Source: CAZAQK01 sp964535825 (lineage in GTDB: Bacteria > Pseudomonadota > Alphaproteobacteria > Rickettsiales > SXRF01). Taken from it: a stretch of DNA of 64,000 nt. The stretch spans positions 186,001-250,000 of the forward strand of contig CAZHUC010000001.1 in the NCBI GenBank assembly GCA_964535825.1. The letters are read 5' to 3'. Every line of letters begins with the position of its first letter. The first letter of the stretch is position 1. The notes below the pieces were generated by a model. It was not told the origin of the DNA, searched no databases, and saw only the letters and a program-made list of their open reading frames with translations. The position numbers and the translations under genes were made by a program. Shown here one piece after another: positions 18,649 to 27,377 of the stretch.

Positions 18649-19454
18649 AGACCTGATTTAAATACCAATGTACAGCGTATATCGGTTACGGACAGATCAT
18701 AGACCGTTGTGATCGCGTCACTGGCGTAACAGGAAATACCATTGTTTGGCGCTTGGGCTACAACTTTGCCGTTAACGGGCCTTCCATCATCCACTTTGCT
18801 GTCGATGGATTTTGCTTCTGCGGTTCTGAGTACAGGCTTCTGAAATGGCTTATCATTATCATCAAAATAGTTGCCGCCTAGTATCAGGATATTGTTCGGG
18901 GCAAAGTCGTTCTCGGTGTAGGCAATAACGGTAGAATTTAATTTTATATAATCGATCGGTAAGCCAACAATACCCCAGCCAGCACTGCTGAGTTTTGAAG
19001 ATGGAATGTTATATCCAACTGTTTTGCGTTGAGCCTCACCCGGTGATGAAATTGGTGTCACTTCACTTTCGATCATTCCTGCAAGGCGTAGGTGTTGCCA
19101 TGCGTGGAATTGTTCGTGGTATGCTGTAGCCTCAGTCTGATCAGCGATCATACCGCTACCATCACCATTGCAGGTCTTTTTTATGTCTGTGATGGTGGTG
19201 ATACAGGTGGCTTGATCCGCGTGCGCAGCCTCCCATGTGCTGGTTGCCGTGCTGAAATCACCAGGTAATTCCCCATATTTGTCTTTGAACGTATTTAGTG
19301 CCCTTATATAATATTCAGACTCACTGATAGCAGAGCGCAGTTCTGAATTCCTAAGCATATCACGCGCGTATATAATACCACCCGTGGTGATGGCTATGAC
19401 CACGAGTACAATGGCAATTTCGAGCAGTGTGAAACCTTGGTGTGATCTATACAT
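18645..19454 (-). CDS. Pseudopilin / prepilin-type protein, tandem copy 4
   Basis: 269 residues. The N-terminus is MYRSHQ-GFTLLEIAIV, a class III prepilin signal with one hydrophobic helix, followed by the paralogue-wide pattern: a 'TFKDKYGELPGDFSTAT' segment, a CNGDGSG loop, 'AWQHLRLAGMI', and a C-terminal disulfide-like Cys pair. It is the last gene of a four-gene reverse-strand run and is separated by four bases from the preceding one. Substrates or partners of the fibre cannot be inferred; no secretin or ATPase gene is in the window. Confidence 0.8.
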   Translation of the reverse strand: MYRSHQGFTLLEIAIVLVVIAITTGGIIYARDMLRNSELRSAISESEYYIRALNTFKDKYGELPGDFSTATSTWEAAHADQATCITTITDIKKTCNGDGSGMIADQTEATAYHEQFHAWQHLRLAGMIESEVTPISSPGEAQRKTVGYNIPSSKLSSAGWGIVGLPIDYIKLNSTVIAYTENDFAPNNILILGGNYFDDNDKPFQKPVLRTAEAKSIDSKVDDGRPVNGKVVAQAPNNGISCYASDAITTVYDLSVTDIRCTLVFKSGL

Positions 19455-19458
19455 GCTT

Positions 19459-20298
19459 CTAAAATCCTAAAATGAATAACAATGAGCAATCCTTGCCGGT
19501 ACTTGAGGTTTTATATGTCTGGGCAGTTTTTGACGAATCATTCTCCGTACAATTTGCAAGGTAGCCCGTACGCCATGTGCGTACAGTGCCTGTACCCGGT
19601 TTACCATCATCTATTTTTTTCTCAATATCTAATGCATCGGAAGGTGTGATAAGTCCCACACGCGTATAAGTGCCGCTGCCTACCTTACCAAAGGATAACA
19701 TATGGCCATATCCACCCGTTGCTTCTCCCCAGAGATTTGCGGAGTCAGCTATCTGCTGCATGTAGAACATGGTCCAGCCGCCGGTCGTTAATTTTGAACT
19801 GGGGACGTTGATCGTTAATTCTGCTTCTCCTGCCGTTGATGTAGAAGACACCCCTCCTGAATATTTCCCATCAATCAATCCGGCATTGGACAGATGCTGC
19901 CATGCCTGCCACCATTCATGAGTTGAACTCAATACGCCGGCATTAGTGGATGCACCGATGCGACCGTTGCCATCACCATTACAGGTATGTGTGTTATCCC
20001 ATGCTTCGCTGCTTAATCCACCGCTCCAATAGCCCATAGGGCAACCGAGCCATCCTGGTGGCGCACCCCATAATGTCTGTGCGGTAGAAAAATCTCCCGG
20101 TAGCTGGTTATACTTCTCTGTAAATTCTTTGGTGGCCTTCAGGTAGGTGCTATACTCGCGCAACACTGCCTGCAATTCTGCCGAACGCACCATGGCACGG
20201 CCGGTCATGATCCCTCCGGCAATCAGTGCAATGATAATAAGCACAATAGTGAGTTCAAGTAATGTGAACCCCTGAGTTATGGTGTTTGGTCTGTACAT
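19459..20298 (-). CDS. Pseudopilin / prepilin-type protein, tandem copy 3
   Basis: 279 residues from the ATG chosen near the prepilin peptide (the frame allows four more residues). The signal is MYRPNTITQ-GFTLLELTIV. It shares with its neighbours KYNQLPGDFSTAQ, the CNGDGNG loop, AWQHLSNAGLI and a C-terminal region with DDGKPGTG and two Cys. The central part is Gly/Trp-rich and diverged, as expected for exposed pilin faces. Confidence 0.8.
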   Translation of the reverse strand: MYRPNTITQGFTLLELTIVLIIIALIAGGIMTGRAMVRSAELQAVLREYSTYLKATKEFTEKYNQLPGDFSTAQTLWGAPPGWLGCPMGYWSGGLSSEAWDNTHTCNGDGNGRIGASTNAGVLSSTHEWWQAWQHLSNAGLIDGKYSGGVSSTSTAGEAELTINVPSSKLTTGGWTMFYMQQIADSANLWGEATGGYGHMLSFGKVGSGTYTRVGLITPSDALDIEKKIDDGKPGTGTVRTWRTGYLANCTENDSSKTAQTYKTSSTGKDCSLLFILGF

Positions 20299-20310
20299 AC
20301 GATGTCGCAT

Positions 20311-21174
20311 TTAAAAACCTGTAATAAATATGAGGGTGCAATATGGGAAATCTGTCTCGGTGTTGTATGTGGCGGTGATGTAGTCAGTAGAGGTGGCGCA
20401 ATACCAATCTGTACCGGTATCCGTATCAATGACCACCGTACTTAATAATATACCCCTGCCGGGCTTGCCATCATCTATTTTGGTATCGATCGCCAGCGCA
20501 TCTGCACCGCTAATGGCCATACCCACAGGTGGATTTTCTGTGCCATCATTATTTGTGGCCCTGCCAAACGTGATCACATGGCCGTAATTGGCAGGAAATG
20601 ATACCCCAGTAACGTTTCCACCACCCGCTAAATAGGTAGAATCTGGGATGAAATATGCCAATGTGTCTGGCTCATTACCTATATAATAGAACGTATATCC
20701 ACCTTTATTAATGCCCAAAGGAACATTAACACCCGGCTTCCATATCGTACTGCCCACAGCGTAACGCCCTGTATATGCACCACTTAAGAACTTGGAATTA
20801 GTCAGGTGTTGCCATAGATACATCGCTTCAGCAGGTTCTAGTAGACCCATTGGGTCTGAGGGGCCTTGATCGGCGACCAGGCCATCGCCATTGCCATTAC
20901 AGGTAGCAGCTATAGGGGAGTCCGATGTTGCAGTGGTACAAGTGCCTGTGCCCCAGTAGCTGGTTGCGGTTGGCATGTCACCGGGCAGGTATTTGTATTT
21001 GTCCTTAAATTGCTTGATCGCATCTGTATACATGATGAAATTGGAAGCAGTCTTTTGCAGTTCTGCATTGCGTATCAGATCCCGGCCTAAAAGCGTGCCA
21101 GCGATCAATAGCGCGATGATCGCAAGTACTATGGCCAATTCAATAAGGGTGAATCCGCTGGTTCTGTTTTTCAT
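20311..21174 (-). CDS. Pseudopilin / prepilin-type protein, tandem copy 2
   Basis: 287 residues. The ATG at 21174 overlaps the upstream gene's TGA as ATGA, which decides the start over an in-frame codon at 21201. The signal is MKNRTS-GFTLIELAIV. The body has KYKYLPGDMPTAT, CNGNGDGLV, LWQHLTNSKFL, a GYTFYYIGN strand and DDGKPGRG near the C-terminus, closest in architecture to copy 1. Translational coupling suggests that copies 1 and 2 are made in a fixed ratio. Confidence 0.8.
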   Translation of the reverse strand: MKNRTSGFTLIELAIVLAIIALLIAGTLLGRDLIRNAELQKTASNFIMYTDAIKQFKDKYKYLPGDMPTATSYWGTGTCTTATSDSPIAATCNGNGDGLVADQGPSDPMGLLEPAEAMYLWQHLTNSKFLSGAYTGRYAVGSTIWKPGVNVPLGINKGGYTFYYIGNEPDTLAYFIPDSTYLAGGGNVTGVSFPANYGHVITFGRATNNDGTENPPVGMAISGADALAIDTKIDDGKPGRGILLSTVVIDTDTGTDWYCATSTDYITATYNTETDFPYCTLIFITGF

Positions 21175-22028
21175 AATCCGGTGATAAATACGAGTGAACA
21201 CACTTTATCTGTGCGGGAGATCATATATACAGCAGTGGTATGATCGATGCTATCCACGCATAAAAAACTTAGCCCTCCTGTAGAGTTGGGAATAGCGAGA
21301 ACATTGCCAAGTCCTGGCCTGCCATCATCGATTTTCTGGTCAATGGACTGGGCCTCCGCACCGCTGAGGGCAACGCCTGAAGCGGTTCTTCGATTCCCAA
21401 GGCTTCTTGGGTTGCCATAAACGATCACATGTCCGTAGTTTGATCTATATGTCGTGCCTGTGACTGATCCCAACCCGGGGTAAATGATGTTGTATGGCGT
21501 AGTACCTGCATTCGCGTATGAAAATGTGTAGGCGGCGTTATTATCCATACCTACTGGCAGGTTCTCACCTGGTTGCCACCATTCAATGCCACCTTCTGCA
21601 TGACCAGAATATGCCCCCTCAAGGAAATTACCATTGGTAAGATGCTGCCAGAAATACAGCGCTTCCTCATATTCTGCACCTATCTCAAGCGGGTCACCCA
21701 CAGGCCCGCCAACAAAACCGTCGCCATTACCATTGCAGGTTGCTTTTACCGGGTCTGCCGGATCGCCCCCGCCGCCACAATTATCTGCAAGATCCCAGAA
21801 TGCACCAGCTCTGGGCATATCGCCGGGGAAATATTTATACTTGTCGTGGAATTGTTTAGTGGCATCACGGAATTTCAGAAAATTGGTAGCCACTTTTTGC
21901 AATTCTGAGCTGCGAATCATGCTGCGGCCTGTGAGAATACCTGCTGCAATCAATCCGATGACCACCAATACTACAGCTATTTCTATAAGTGTAAATGCGC
22001 CCTGATTTCTTGAGATAGCCCGCTGCAT
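21171..22028 (-). CDS. Pseudopilin / prepilin-type protein, tandem copy 1
   Basis: 285 residues from ATG 22028; thirteen further codons upstream are unlikely to be translated because they push the prepilin peptide inward. The signal is MQRAISRNQ-GAFTLIEIAVV; here Gly is followed by Ala-Phe rather than Phe, so processing could occur one residue shifted. Shared motifs are KYKYFPGDMPRAG, CNGNGDGFVGG, FWQHLTNGNFLEGAYSG and DDGRPGLG. First gene of the run; its promoter should lie in the 120 bases shared with divergent fur. Confidence 0.8.
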   Translation of the reverse strand: MQRAISRNQGAFTLIEIAVVLVVIGLIAAGILTGRSMIRSSELQKVATNFLKFRDATKQFHDKYKYFPGDMPRAGAFWDLADNCGGGGDPADPVKATCNGNGDGFVGGPVGDPLEIGAEYEEALYFWQHLTNGNFLEGAYSGHAEGGIEWWQPGENLPVGMDNNAAYTFSYANAGTTPYNIIYPGLGSVTGTTYRSNYGHVIVYGNPRSLGNRRTASGVALSGAEAQSIDQKIDDGRPGLGNVLAIPNSTGGLSFLCVDSIDHTTAVYMISRTDKVCSLVFITGL

Positions 22029-22151
22029 TGTGTCAAGATACCAACTGCCTAAATTATGATTCCACAAACGTTTAGGGACAGGTCAGCCAACGAACTTGCC
22101 TTCAGCCGATTTCTGTGTAGATTGCTTAAAGTCTAACACAGGAGCGTGTGC

Positions 22152-22589
22152 GTGCCAAGCAGTGTATCGCGAATCGAGGAAAAGTGCGTTGAGAAAGGTC
22201 TTAAAATGACCGGTCAGCGCCGTACTATTGCCAAGGTATTGTCTGAATCGCAGGATCACCCTGATGTTGAGATGTTATATAAGCGTGCCTATGCACTGGA
22301 TGCACATATCAGTATCGCTACTGTGTATCGTACCGTGAAGCTCTTTGAAGAGGCAGGCATCACCCAACGGCATGATTTTGGTGATGGCAGGGCACGTTAT
22401 GAAGAGGCTTCCGAAGAACACCACGATCATCTGATCGATCTTAAATCTGGTAAGGTCATAGAATTCAATAATGAAGAGATCGAGCGTTTACAAAAAGAGA
22501 TCGCCCGCAAGCTTGGGTATAAATTAGTGGATCACCGGCTGGAATTATACGCAGTACCGCTGGATGATGATAAACAAAAAAAAGCATAG
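22152..22589 (+). CDS. fur: Fur family transcriptional regulator
   Basis: 145 residues from the GTG at 22152, which has AGGAG eight bases upstream; a GTG at 22146 is too close to it. The winged helix has MTGQRRTIAKVL and ISIATVYRTVKLFEEAGI. The metal site is EEHHDHLIDLKSGKVIEF. The C-terminal CxxC pairs of E. coli Fur are absent, as in alphaproteobacterial Fur/Mur. It probably senses Fe or Mn. It overlaps or abuts olsB, so the lipid genes may be transcribed with it. Confidence 0.9.
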   Translation: MPSSVSRIEEKCVEKGLKMTGQRRTIAKVLSESQDHPDVEMLYKRAYALDAHISIATVYRTVKLFEEAGITQRHDFGDGRARYEEASEEHHDHLIDLKSGKVIEFNNEEIERLQKEIARKLGYKLVDHRLELYAVPLDDDKQKKA

Positions 22590-23427
22590 TGAGTGCATGC
22601 ATTATAAATCGGACAGCCGTGACCCATTGCGCACTGACAAAATAATTCCATTATACGACATGAGCGAAATCAAGGCGGGTAGCCTCGAAGTTTTTGTTGC
22701 TGGCCGCAGCGAAGATATCATCGCGTCGCAAAAACTGCGCTACAAAGTGTTCTTTGAAGAAATGGGCGCGCCACTCACAGATGCTCTGTTAAAAACCAAG
22801 CTGGATGTGGATGCTTTTGATGATGTATGCGACCATTTGCTGGTGGTGGATCATCAGGCTGAAGGCTACAAAGTGGTCGGTACATACCGGCTCTTACGCC
22901 GCGAAGGCATGAAGAAGATCGGCCGGTTCTATACAGATGGCGAATACGATATTGGCAAGATACGCGAATTTCCGGGGGAAATACTGGAAGTAGGGCGCTC
23001 GTGCGTTGATGCGCAATACAGAAATCGTGCGGTGATGCAGCTTTTATGGCGTGGTATCGGCGAGTATGTGGCGCGGTTCAATGTTGCATTGATGTTCGGT
23101 TGTGCAAGTTTTCATGGCACAGACCCGGATGCCCACGCGATGGCACTTTCTTACCTGCATCACTACCATCTTGCACCGGAAGATCTTTGTCCTCGTGCCT
23201 TGAAAGAGCGTTATGTCGAGATGAACCGGTTGCCAAAAGAAGCAGTGGATGCCAAGCGTGCCTTTGCCTCATTGCCAGCGCTGATAAAAGGATATTTACG
23301 CTTAAGCGGTTATATCGGGGCGGGTGCGGTGATAGACCCTGAATACAATACGACCGATGTCAGTATCGTTGTAAAGACCGACCGAGTGACCGATAAATAC
23401 GCGCAGCGTTATGGCAAGAGCTGGTAG
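22564..23427 (+). CDS. olsB: L-ornithine N(alpha)-acyltransferase (OlsB-like)
   Basis: 287 residues, or 276 from ATG 22597. A GNAT-fold hemolysin/OlsB-family protein that would transfer a 3-hydroxyacyl chain from ACP to ornithine, the first step of ornithine lipid synthesis. Motifs are ASQKLRYKVFFEEMGA, ILEVGRSCVDAQYRNRAVM and LFGCASFHGTDP (as MFGCASFHG). It overlaps the 3' end of fur and is followed seven bases later by the matching second-step acyltransferase. Confidence 0.88.
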   Translation: MMINKKKHSECMHYKSDSRDPLRTDKIIPLYDMSEIKAGSLEVFVAGRSEDIIASQKLRYKVFFEEMGAPLTDALLKTKLDVDAFDDVCDHLLVVDHQAEGYKVVGTYRLLRREGMKKIGRFYTDGEYDIGKIREFPGEILEVGRSCVDAQYRNRAVMQLLWRGIGEYVARFNVALMFGCASFHGTDPDAHAMALSYLHHYHLAPEDLCPRALKERYVEMNRLPKEAVDAKRAFASLPALIKGYLRLSGYIGAGAVIDPEYNTTDVSIVVKTDRVTDKYAQRYGKSW

Positions 23428-23434
23428 CTAACGC

Positions 23435-24220
23435 ATGATCGTTCCCGCACTCAAACTCTCACTTGTTTTCCTGCTGGCATTGATATTTTTCCTGCCTGTA
23501 CTTATCGCTTATCTAATGAAGAAAAAAGAGCAGCGCGACAAGCTGGTGCAGATATATTGTAAATGGATGTTGGTGATCGTTGGTATCAAGTTGCGGGTAC
23601 ACGGTAAACTGAGCGAAAAGCGTCCTTTGCTGGTGGTGAGCAATCATCTTACTTACATGGATATTCCTGTGCTTGCCAGCCAGCTTCCAATGCGGTTCAC
23701 ACCGAAAAGCGAGATCGCAAAGTGGCCGATCATTGGCTTTCTGTGCAAAATTACCGACAGTGTTTTTGTTGACCGCCGGCCAGGAAAAGTAAAAGAGACT
23801 GCTGATGCCCTGCACGAAGTGTTGGCTAAAGGGGAGGTGTTATCATTCTTCCCGGAATCCACTACGGGTAACGGTGTTCATGTGCTTCCATTTAAATCGA
23901 GCTTTTTTAGCCTTGCGGAGAGTGAGTTTGCAGGTGGTAAGTTAATGGTGCAGCCGATCGCCATGACCTATACCCATGTACGCAACCTGCCTGTGGATTC
24001 AAGGCTCTGGCATCATATCGCGTGGTATGGGGATGCCGAGCTTGTACCGCACCTTCTGGAATTTCTGAAGCTAGGTACGATGCAGGTGGAACTACATTTT
24101 CTGCCGCCGGTTTCCATCGAGCAGCATCAAGGTAGGAAAGAACTGGCACAGCACTGCCAGCAGGTCATCGCAGATGTTATAGATGAAGTACGCGCCAACA
24201 GCCATTTGCGCGTTGGTTAG
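23435..24220 (+). CDS. olsA: Lysophospholipid/lyso-ornithine lipid acyltransferase (OlsA/PlsC family)
   Basis: 261 residues. One N-terminal membrane helix (residues 5-27) is followed by a PlsC domain with H71-x4-D76 in SNHLTYMD and the acceptor motif FFPESTTGNG. Next to olsB this is best read as OlsA, which adds the second acyl chain to make ornithine lipid at the inner membrane. It converges on the small reverse-strand gene with a four-base overlap. Confidence 0.88.
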   Translation: MIVPALKLSLVFLLALIFFLPVLIAYLMKKKEQRDKLVQIYCKWMLVIVGIKLRVHGKLSEKRPLLVVSNHLTYMDIPVLASQLPMRFTPKSEIAKWPIIGFLCKITDSVFVDRRPGKVKETADALHEVLAKGEVLSFFPESTTGNGVHVLPFKSSFFSLAESEFAGGKLMVQPIAMTYTHVRNLPVDSRLWHHIAWYGDAELVPHLLEFLKLGTMQVELHFLPPVSIEQHQGRKELAQHCQQVIADVIDEVRANSHLRVG

Positions 24221-24513
24221 TACACATCCATAGCGTAACGATCCGGGTCTTCTATATCAAAATCATAACGCGATTTCAGCATAGCGCTTAATGTGTCATT
24301 CGGTTGTTCTGTATGGCCGTTATATATGATGTTGCCGTACTGCCCGGGATTGGAAAATCCTTTTTTCTGTCGTAATAGAACGCGGAGCTTCTTGAGCGTG
24401 CAGAGCATCACGCAGTGTGATTGTCGACCGCGCCTGTCCTGATAATAGATGAGGTATAGCGGCATTTCGCCGCAACGGACGCATCTGGTTATGTGGTATA
24501 GATTTTCTTTCAT
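24217..24513 (-). CDS. Small hypothetical protein with CxxC...CxxxC
   Basis: 98 residues, not recognised. C11-x2-C14 and C34-x3-C38 separated by a basic and aromatic stretch (YYQDRRGRQ) could bind zinc. The C-terminal half is polar. Its stop overlaps the olsA stop. No family can be assigned. Confidence 0.55.
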   Translation of the reverse strand: MKENLYHITRCVRCGEMPLYLIYYQDRRGRQSHCVMLCTLKKLRVLLRQKKGFSNPGQYGNIIYNGHTEQPNDTLSAMLKSRYDFDIEDPDRYAMDVY

Positions 24514-24612
24514 ATTTATCAGCTGGTTATTCTTAGATTGTATCCTATCTATTATTAACAGGGGATTAATATTTCGATGGTATATTAATATTGGTAAATA
24601 TAAGGAGGGGTT

Positions 24613-25008
24613 ATGGTGAACGCTATCAATAGCGCTCTGTCTGGATTAAGCGCTGCAGCCCGCAGGCTGCATGTAAGTGCTAATAACATCGCTAATATAC
24701 ACAGCACTAAGACCGTGGTGGATGGCAATACGGTGAATGCCCCTTATGTGCCTAAAAGAGTCGATCAGGTATCGCAGGCGGGTGGTGGTGTAACCACGGT
24801 GGTAAAAGACATCAACCCTGCGTCAACCAAACTTTTTGATCCGGATGATCCGGATGCGGATACAGAAGGCTTTGTTGCGTATCCCAATGTAAATCTTGAG
24901 ACCGAAATTGTGAACCAGAAGATCGCTTCCTATGATTACAAGGCGAATCTCAAGACGATTAAAGTACAGGACGAGCTCGAGCAGAGCTTGCTGGACATAC
25001 TAAGCTAG
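24613..25008 (+). CDS. FlgC-like flagellar basal-body rod protein
   Basis: 131 residues, the size of FlgC. The N-terminus has the rod motif SGLSAAARRLHVSANNIANI, the middle VDQVSQAGGGV and FDPDDPDADTEGFVAYPNVNL, and the C-terminus the helical IASYDYKANLKTIKVQDELEQ. These are the FlgBCFG family hallmarks for the proximal rod. AAGGAGGGG precedes the ATG. No other flagellar gene is nearby, so it is either part of a scattered flagellar set or a repurposed relict; the PYRP motif is changed to PYVPKR. Confidence 0.8.
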   Translation: MVNAINSALSGLSAAARRLHVSANNIANIHSTKTVVDGNTVNAPYVPKRVDQVSQAGGGVTTVVKDINPASTKLFDPDDPDADTEGFVAYPNVNLETEIVNQKIASYDYKANLKTIKVQDELEQSLLDILS

Positions 25009-25018
25009 AATCAGCCGA

Positions 25019-25276
25019 TTATTTTTGTTTATTTATTGTTCCCGCCATCATTGGAAGGCCGGGATTGGGAGAGGCGTTTGTGTCATCAGAGTCGCTGAGT
25101 GCAACTTTACCACGGATCGTTCCCACGATCTCTTCTATGCCAGGTGGCAAGGAGGGGCTGTTCGGTCTGCGAACCGTTTCAAACAGTGCATCACTGTTCG
25201 CCCGGGAGCTTGCAATGCGTGCACGCAGGGCATCTACCCTTGTTGCAACACCTGCCTCAGCTAACGCAGTATCCAT
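25019..25276 (-). CDS. Small hypothetical protein
   Basis: 85 residues, not recognised. The N-terminal half is Ala/Arg-rich and probably helical; the C-terminal half has PNSPSLPPGIEEIVGTI and is acidic. AGGGGA lies about eight bases before the ATG. A 112-residue frame on the opposite strand covers the same bases but has a less natural composition. Moderate confidence that this strand is the coding one. Confidence 0.45.
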   Translation of the reverse strand: MDTALAEAGVATRVDALRARIASSRANSDALFETVRRPNSPSLPPGIEEIVGTIRGKVALSDSDDTNASPNPGLPMMAGTINKQK

Positions 25277-25411
25277 GAATACGATCCCCTACTTAACTAT
25301 AGGTATATTTCTAGCATATATCGGCCTGCGGGTAAAACAAAACCAACGGCACGAATATTGCAGTTGTGTGAAAGTTGAATTCAGACATGTAAAAATAGGA
25401 TAATTTCTGCC

Positions 25412-25708
25412 ATGGCAACCGCAAAAACTTTTGAAGAATTACAGATACCGCAGAAGCAAACTGCTGAAATATCTGGCAAATATAAGATCTACAGCGCTTC
25501 TGGCGAATGTGTGGATATAGCTGCGAACACGGTGTTGGAGGCGCTTGAGCTCAGCGGCGTTAAAGACCCCGTTAAGGTAGAGCGGGCAATGCTTTCAGCC
25601 ATGGGTATCATAGACCGTTCTGTGCTTGCCACGCCACCGGCAGCGGAAGCTGCTGCTGCGGCAGCGGCGGCTACAGTCACACCTCCAGCCACTCCAGCAG
25701 CTACTTAG
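25412..25708 (+). CDS. Hypothetical protein with Ala/Pro-rich tail
   Basis: 98 residues, not recognised. The N-terminal 65 residues look folded (KYKIYSASGECVDIAANTVLEALELSG...). The last 30 are almost only Ala, Pro and Thr, like a linker or low-complexity tail. AGGATAA precedes the ATG. It overlaps the 3' end of the convergent hydroxylase gene by eight bases. Confidence 0.6.
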   Translation: MATAKTFEELQIPQKQTAEISGKYKIYSASGECVDIAANTVLEALELSGVKDPVKVERAMLSAMGIIDRSVLATPPAAEAAAAAAAATVTPPATPAAT

Positions 25709-26510
25709 CTTTAAAAGGCCATAATAGCTGGCCCAGGAAGCTTGAGGGGATATTGCTGCCAGGCACGCCATAACGCTCGGGAAGCCTGTTCTGTGGCATG
25801 TAGAATGTGCCAAATATCACATCCAGTAACGGAATGGTGGGGGCGAAATTCTTGTCCATGCCTTCTTCTTGTGCGGTGTGATGCCAGCGGTGAAATACGG
25901 GGCTTGCGAACAGGTATTTAAAAGGTCCAAATGTCCAGTTCAGGTTGGCGTGTACCATCGCTGAATAGATAGTATTGAATATTGCGAGTGCTCCTAAACA
26001 AGCAGGAGAGAAGCCCAGTAATAATATAATGGTATCCACCAGCGAGAATGCCAGCCATGCATTAATAGGGTGAAACCGGTATGTGGACAACCAGTCTATG
26101 GTTTCAGAAGAATGATGGATGGCGTGATATTTCCACGCACGGGCCGTGTGAAAGAACCGGTGAATCCAGTACAACAGGAAATCGGCAAGTATGAACATGA
26201 TGGCTACCTGTAGCCATATAGGCAGGGTGGAGATCGGCCCAAAGCCGTTTATAAAATACGCAGCTATTTCTTCATCAGGCACACCATAAAAAATAAGGTT
26301 GCTGCTACCAACAAGGAACGCGAACCGCGCCATGTTGGTCAGCACGGGTGTAATAAAGTAATATATTAGGTCGGTAATGGTATCTTTGCGCCATAGTGGC
26401 TGCTTGGGGTTACACGGCATCCATAGAGCCAGTAACGGAAACAGCGCGAAGAAAACGATCGCCCACAGAAACAGGTCGGTCCATAATTCGATCAATCTAT
26501 CAATAGACAT
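25701..26510 (-). CDS. Sterol desaturase / fatty acid hydroxylase family protein
   Basis: 269 residues, integral membrane protein with four or five hydrophobic segments. The histidine clusters that bind a di-iron centre are present: HRFFH, then HAIHHSSE, and late HRWHHTAQEEG. Such enzymes hydroxylate or desaturate lipid chains at the membrane using O2. The substrate may be fatty acyl, hopanoid, carotenoid or, given olsBA nearby, ornithine lipid; the last is only a suggestion. No operon partner is evident. Confidence 0.88.
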   Translation of the reverse strand: MSIDRLIELWTDLFLWAIVFFALFPLLALWMPCNPKQPLWRKDTITDLIYYFITPVLTNMARFAFLVGSSNLIFYGVPDEEIAAYFINGFGPISTLPIWLQVAIMFILADFLLYWIHRFFHTARAWKYHAIHHSSETIDWLSTYRFHPINAWLAFSLVDTIILLLGFSPACLGALAIFNTIYSAMVHANLNWTFGPFKYLFASPVFHRWHHTAQEEGMDKNFAPTIPLLDVIFGTFYMPQNRLPERYGVPGSNIPSSFLGQLLWPFKAK

Positions 26511-26570
26511 ATTGCCACTACCCGTAAGGTAAACACTTAACGTAGCCTGAGTTCGTTATGAATAGGTAAA

Positions 26571-26921
26571 CTAGCTTGGTTTTTTTGCACCGGATCTTTT
26601 GCGCCGTGCCCTGCGTTTCGGAAACAGGTAATTATCAAGGATGTGTCGCTTCAACTGGCGCAGCATAAGCTCTGGCGGTGAGGATGTGAAATATCTGAGG
26701 GTGATATATTGTTCAGCGTCGATGATCTCCTGGAAGAAGAAACGCTCCTTGCGTGAGTGAAGGAGTATGCCGGTCTCTTTATTTTCCTGATACAGGATGC
26801 GTTTTAGAGCGCGTATTATCTGAAGTTCATCAGCGGGGGAAGAAAGAGCCAGCAGGTCCTCGTTGTCGTTGGAAGCTGCCGGAAATAACAGTAAGTTCTG
26901 AAAAGACCCTACATATTGCAT
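26571..26921 (-). CDS. Hypothetical protein with basic C-terminus
   Basis: 116 residues, not recognised. A central segment ADELQIIRALKRILYQENKETG and an EQYITLRYFTSSPPELMLRQLKRHIL helix are followed by a strongly basic tail (KRRARRKRSGAKK) that could bind nucleic acid. It lies downstream of the flp genes on the same strand but behind a strong terminator, so it is probably a separate unit. Confidence 0.55.
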   Translation of the reverse strand: MQYVGSFQNLLLFPAASNDNEDLLALSSPADELQIIRALKRILYQENKETGILLHSRKERFFFQEIIDAEQYITLRYFTSSPPELMLRQLKRHILDNYLFPKRRARRKRSGAKKPS

Positions 26922-26974
26922 AAGTGGAGTTTACAATAATCTACATATAGGGTCAATCTTGATGATACAAAAAT

Positions 26975-27011
26975 AAAAAAACCCGCCCACATGGCATGGG
27001 CGGGTTTTTTT
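26975..27011 (-). terminator. Intrinsic terminator after the first flp gene
   Basis: A perfect 15-bp stem, AAAAAAACCCGCCCA pairing with TGGGCGGGTTTTTTT, around a 7-base loop. On the reverse strand it ends in a T-run thirteen bases after the flp stop. The flanking runs allow bidirectional function. Confidence 0.88.
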
Positions 27012-27023
27012 GTCGCTAATATA

Positions 27024-27185
27024 TTAGCGGAGTGAATCAGCTACGCTCTGGAAGGTAGCGTTCAGGTTTTCACCCACGGTGGTTACAGCACCGATAATAA
27101 CTACAGAAATAAGTGCAGCGATCAAACCGTATTCGATTGCGGTCGCGCCTTCTTCGTTTTTCAATAAGCGAATCATCGTTTTCAT
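27024..27185 (-). CDS. Flp family type IVb pilin, copy 1
   Basis: 53 residues. Sequence begins MKTMIRLLKN, then EEGATAIEYGLIAALISVVIIGAV: the Flp signature with Glu-Tyr after the cleavage Gly and one hydrophobic helix. AGGAG lies seven bases upstream of the ATG. Flp pilins are cleaved by a TadV-type peptidase and polymerised by the Tad machinery, used for adhesion. No tad genes are in the window. Its short length and strong terminator are typical of a highly expressed pilin. Confidence 0.9.
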   Translation of the reverse strand: MKTMIRLLKNEEGATAIEYGLIAALISVVIIGAVTTVGENLNATFQSVADSLR

Positions 27186-27377
27186 AAAATGCTCCTAAAA
27201 AGTTTACGCTGAAAAAATCAGCTGGTATCAATCTAGCAAAAACCAAAATCCATTTCAAGTATAATTTTTTTATTTGTTTATATAAATCAATAACTTTTGC
27301 AGAAAATGCAAATCAAATTTTATTATAAATATAATAAAATTTTATCTATTCGGATAATGGAATGACTGAAGTGTGTA

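Noticed and set aside
25065..25403. 112-residue forward gene opposite the 85-residue reverse gene
   Set aside because: No ribosome-binding site and unnatural C-terminus; the reverse gene has a better start. Not fully excluded.
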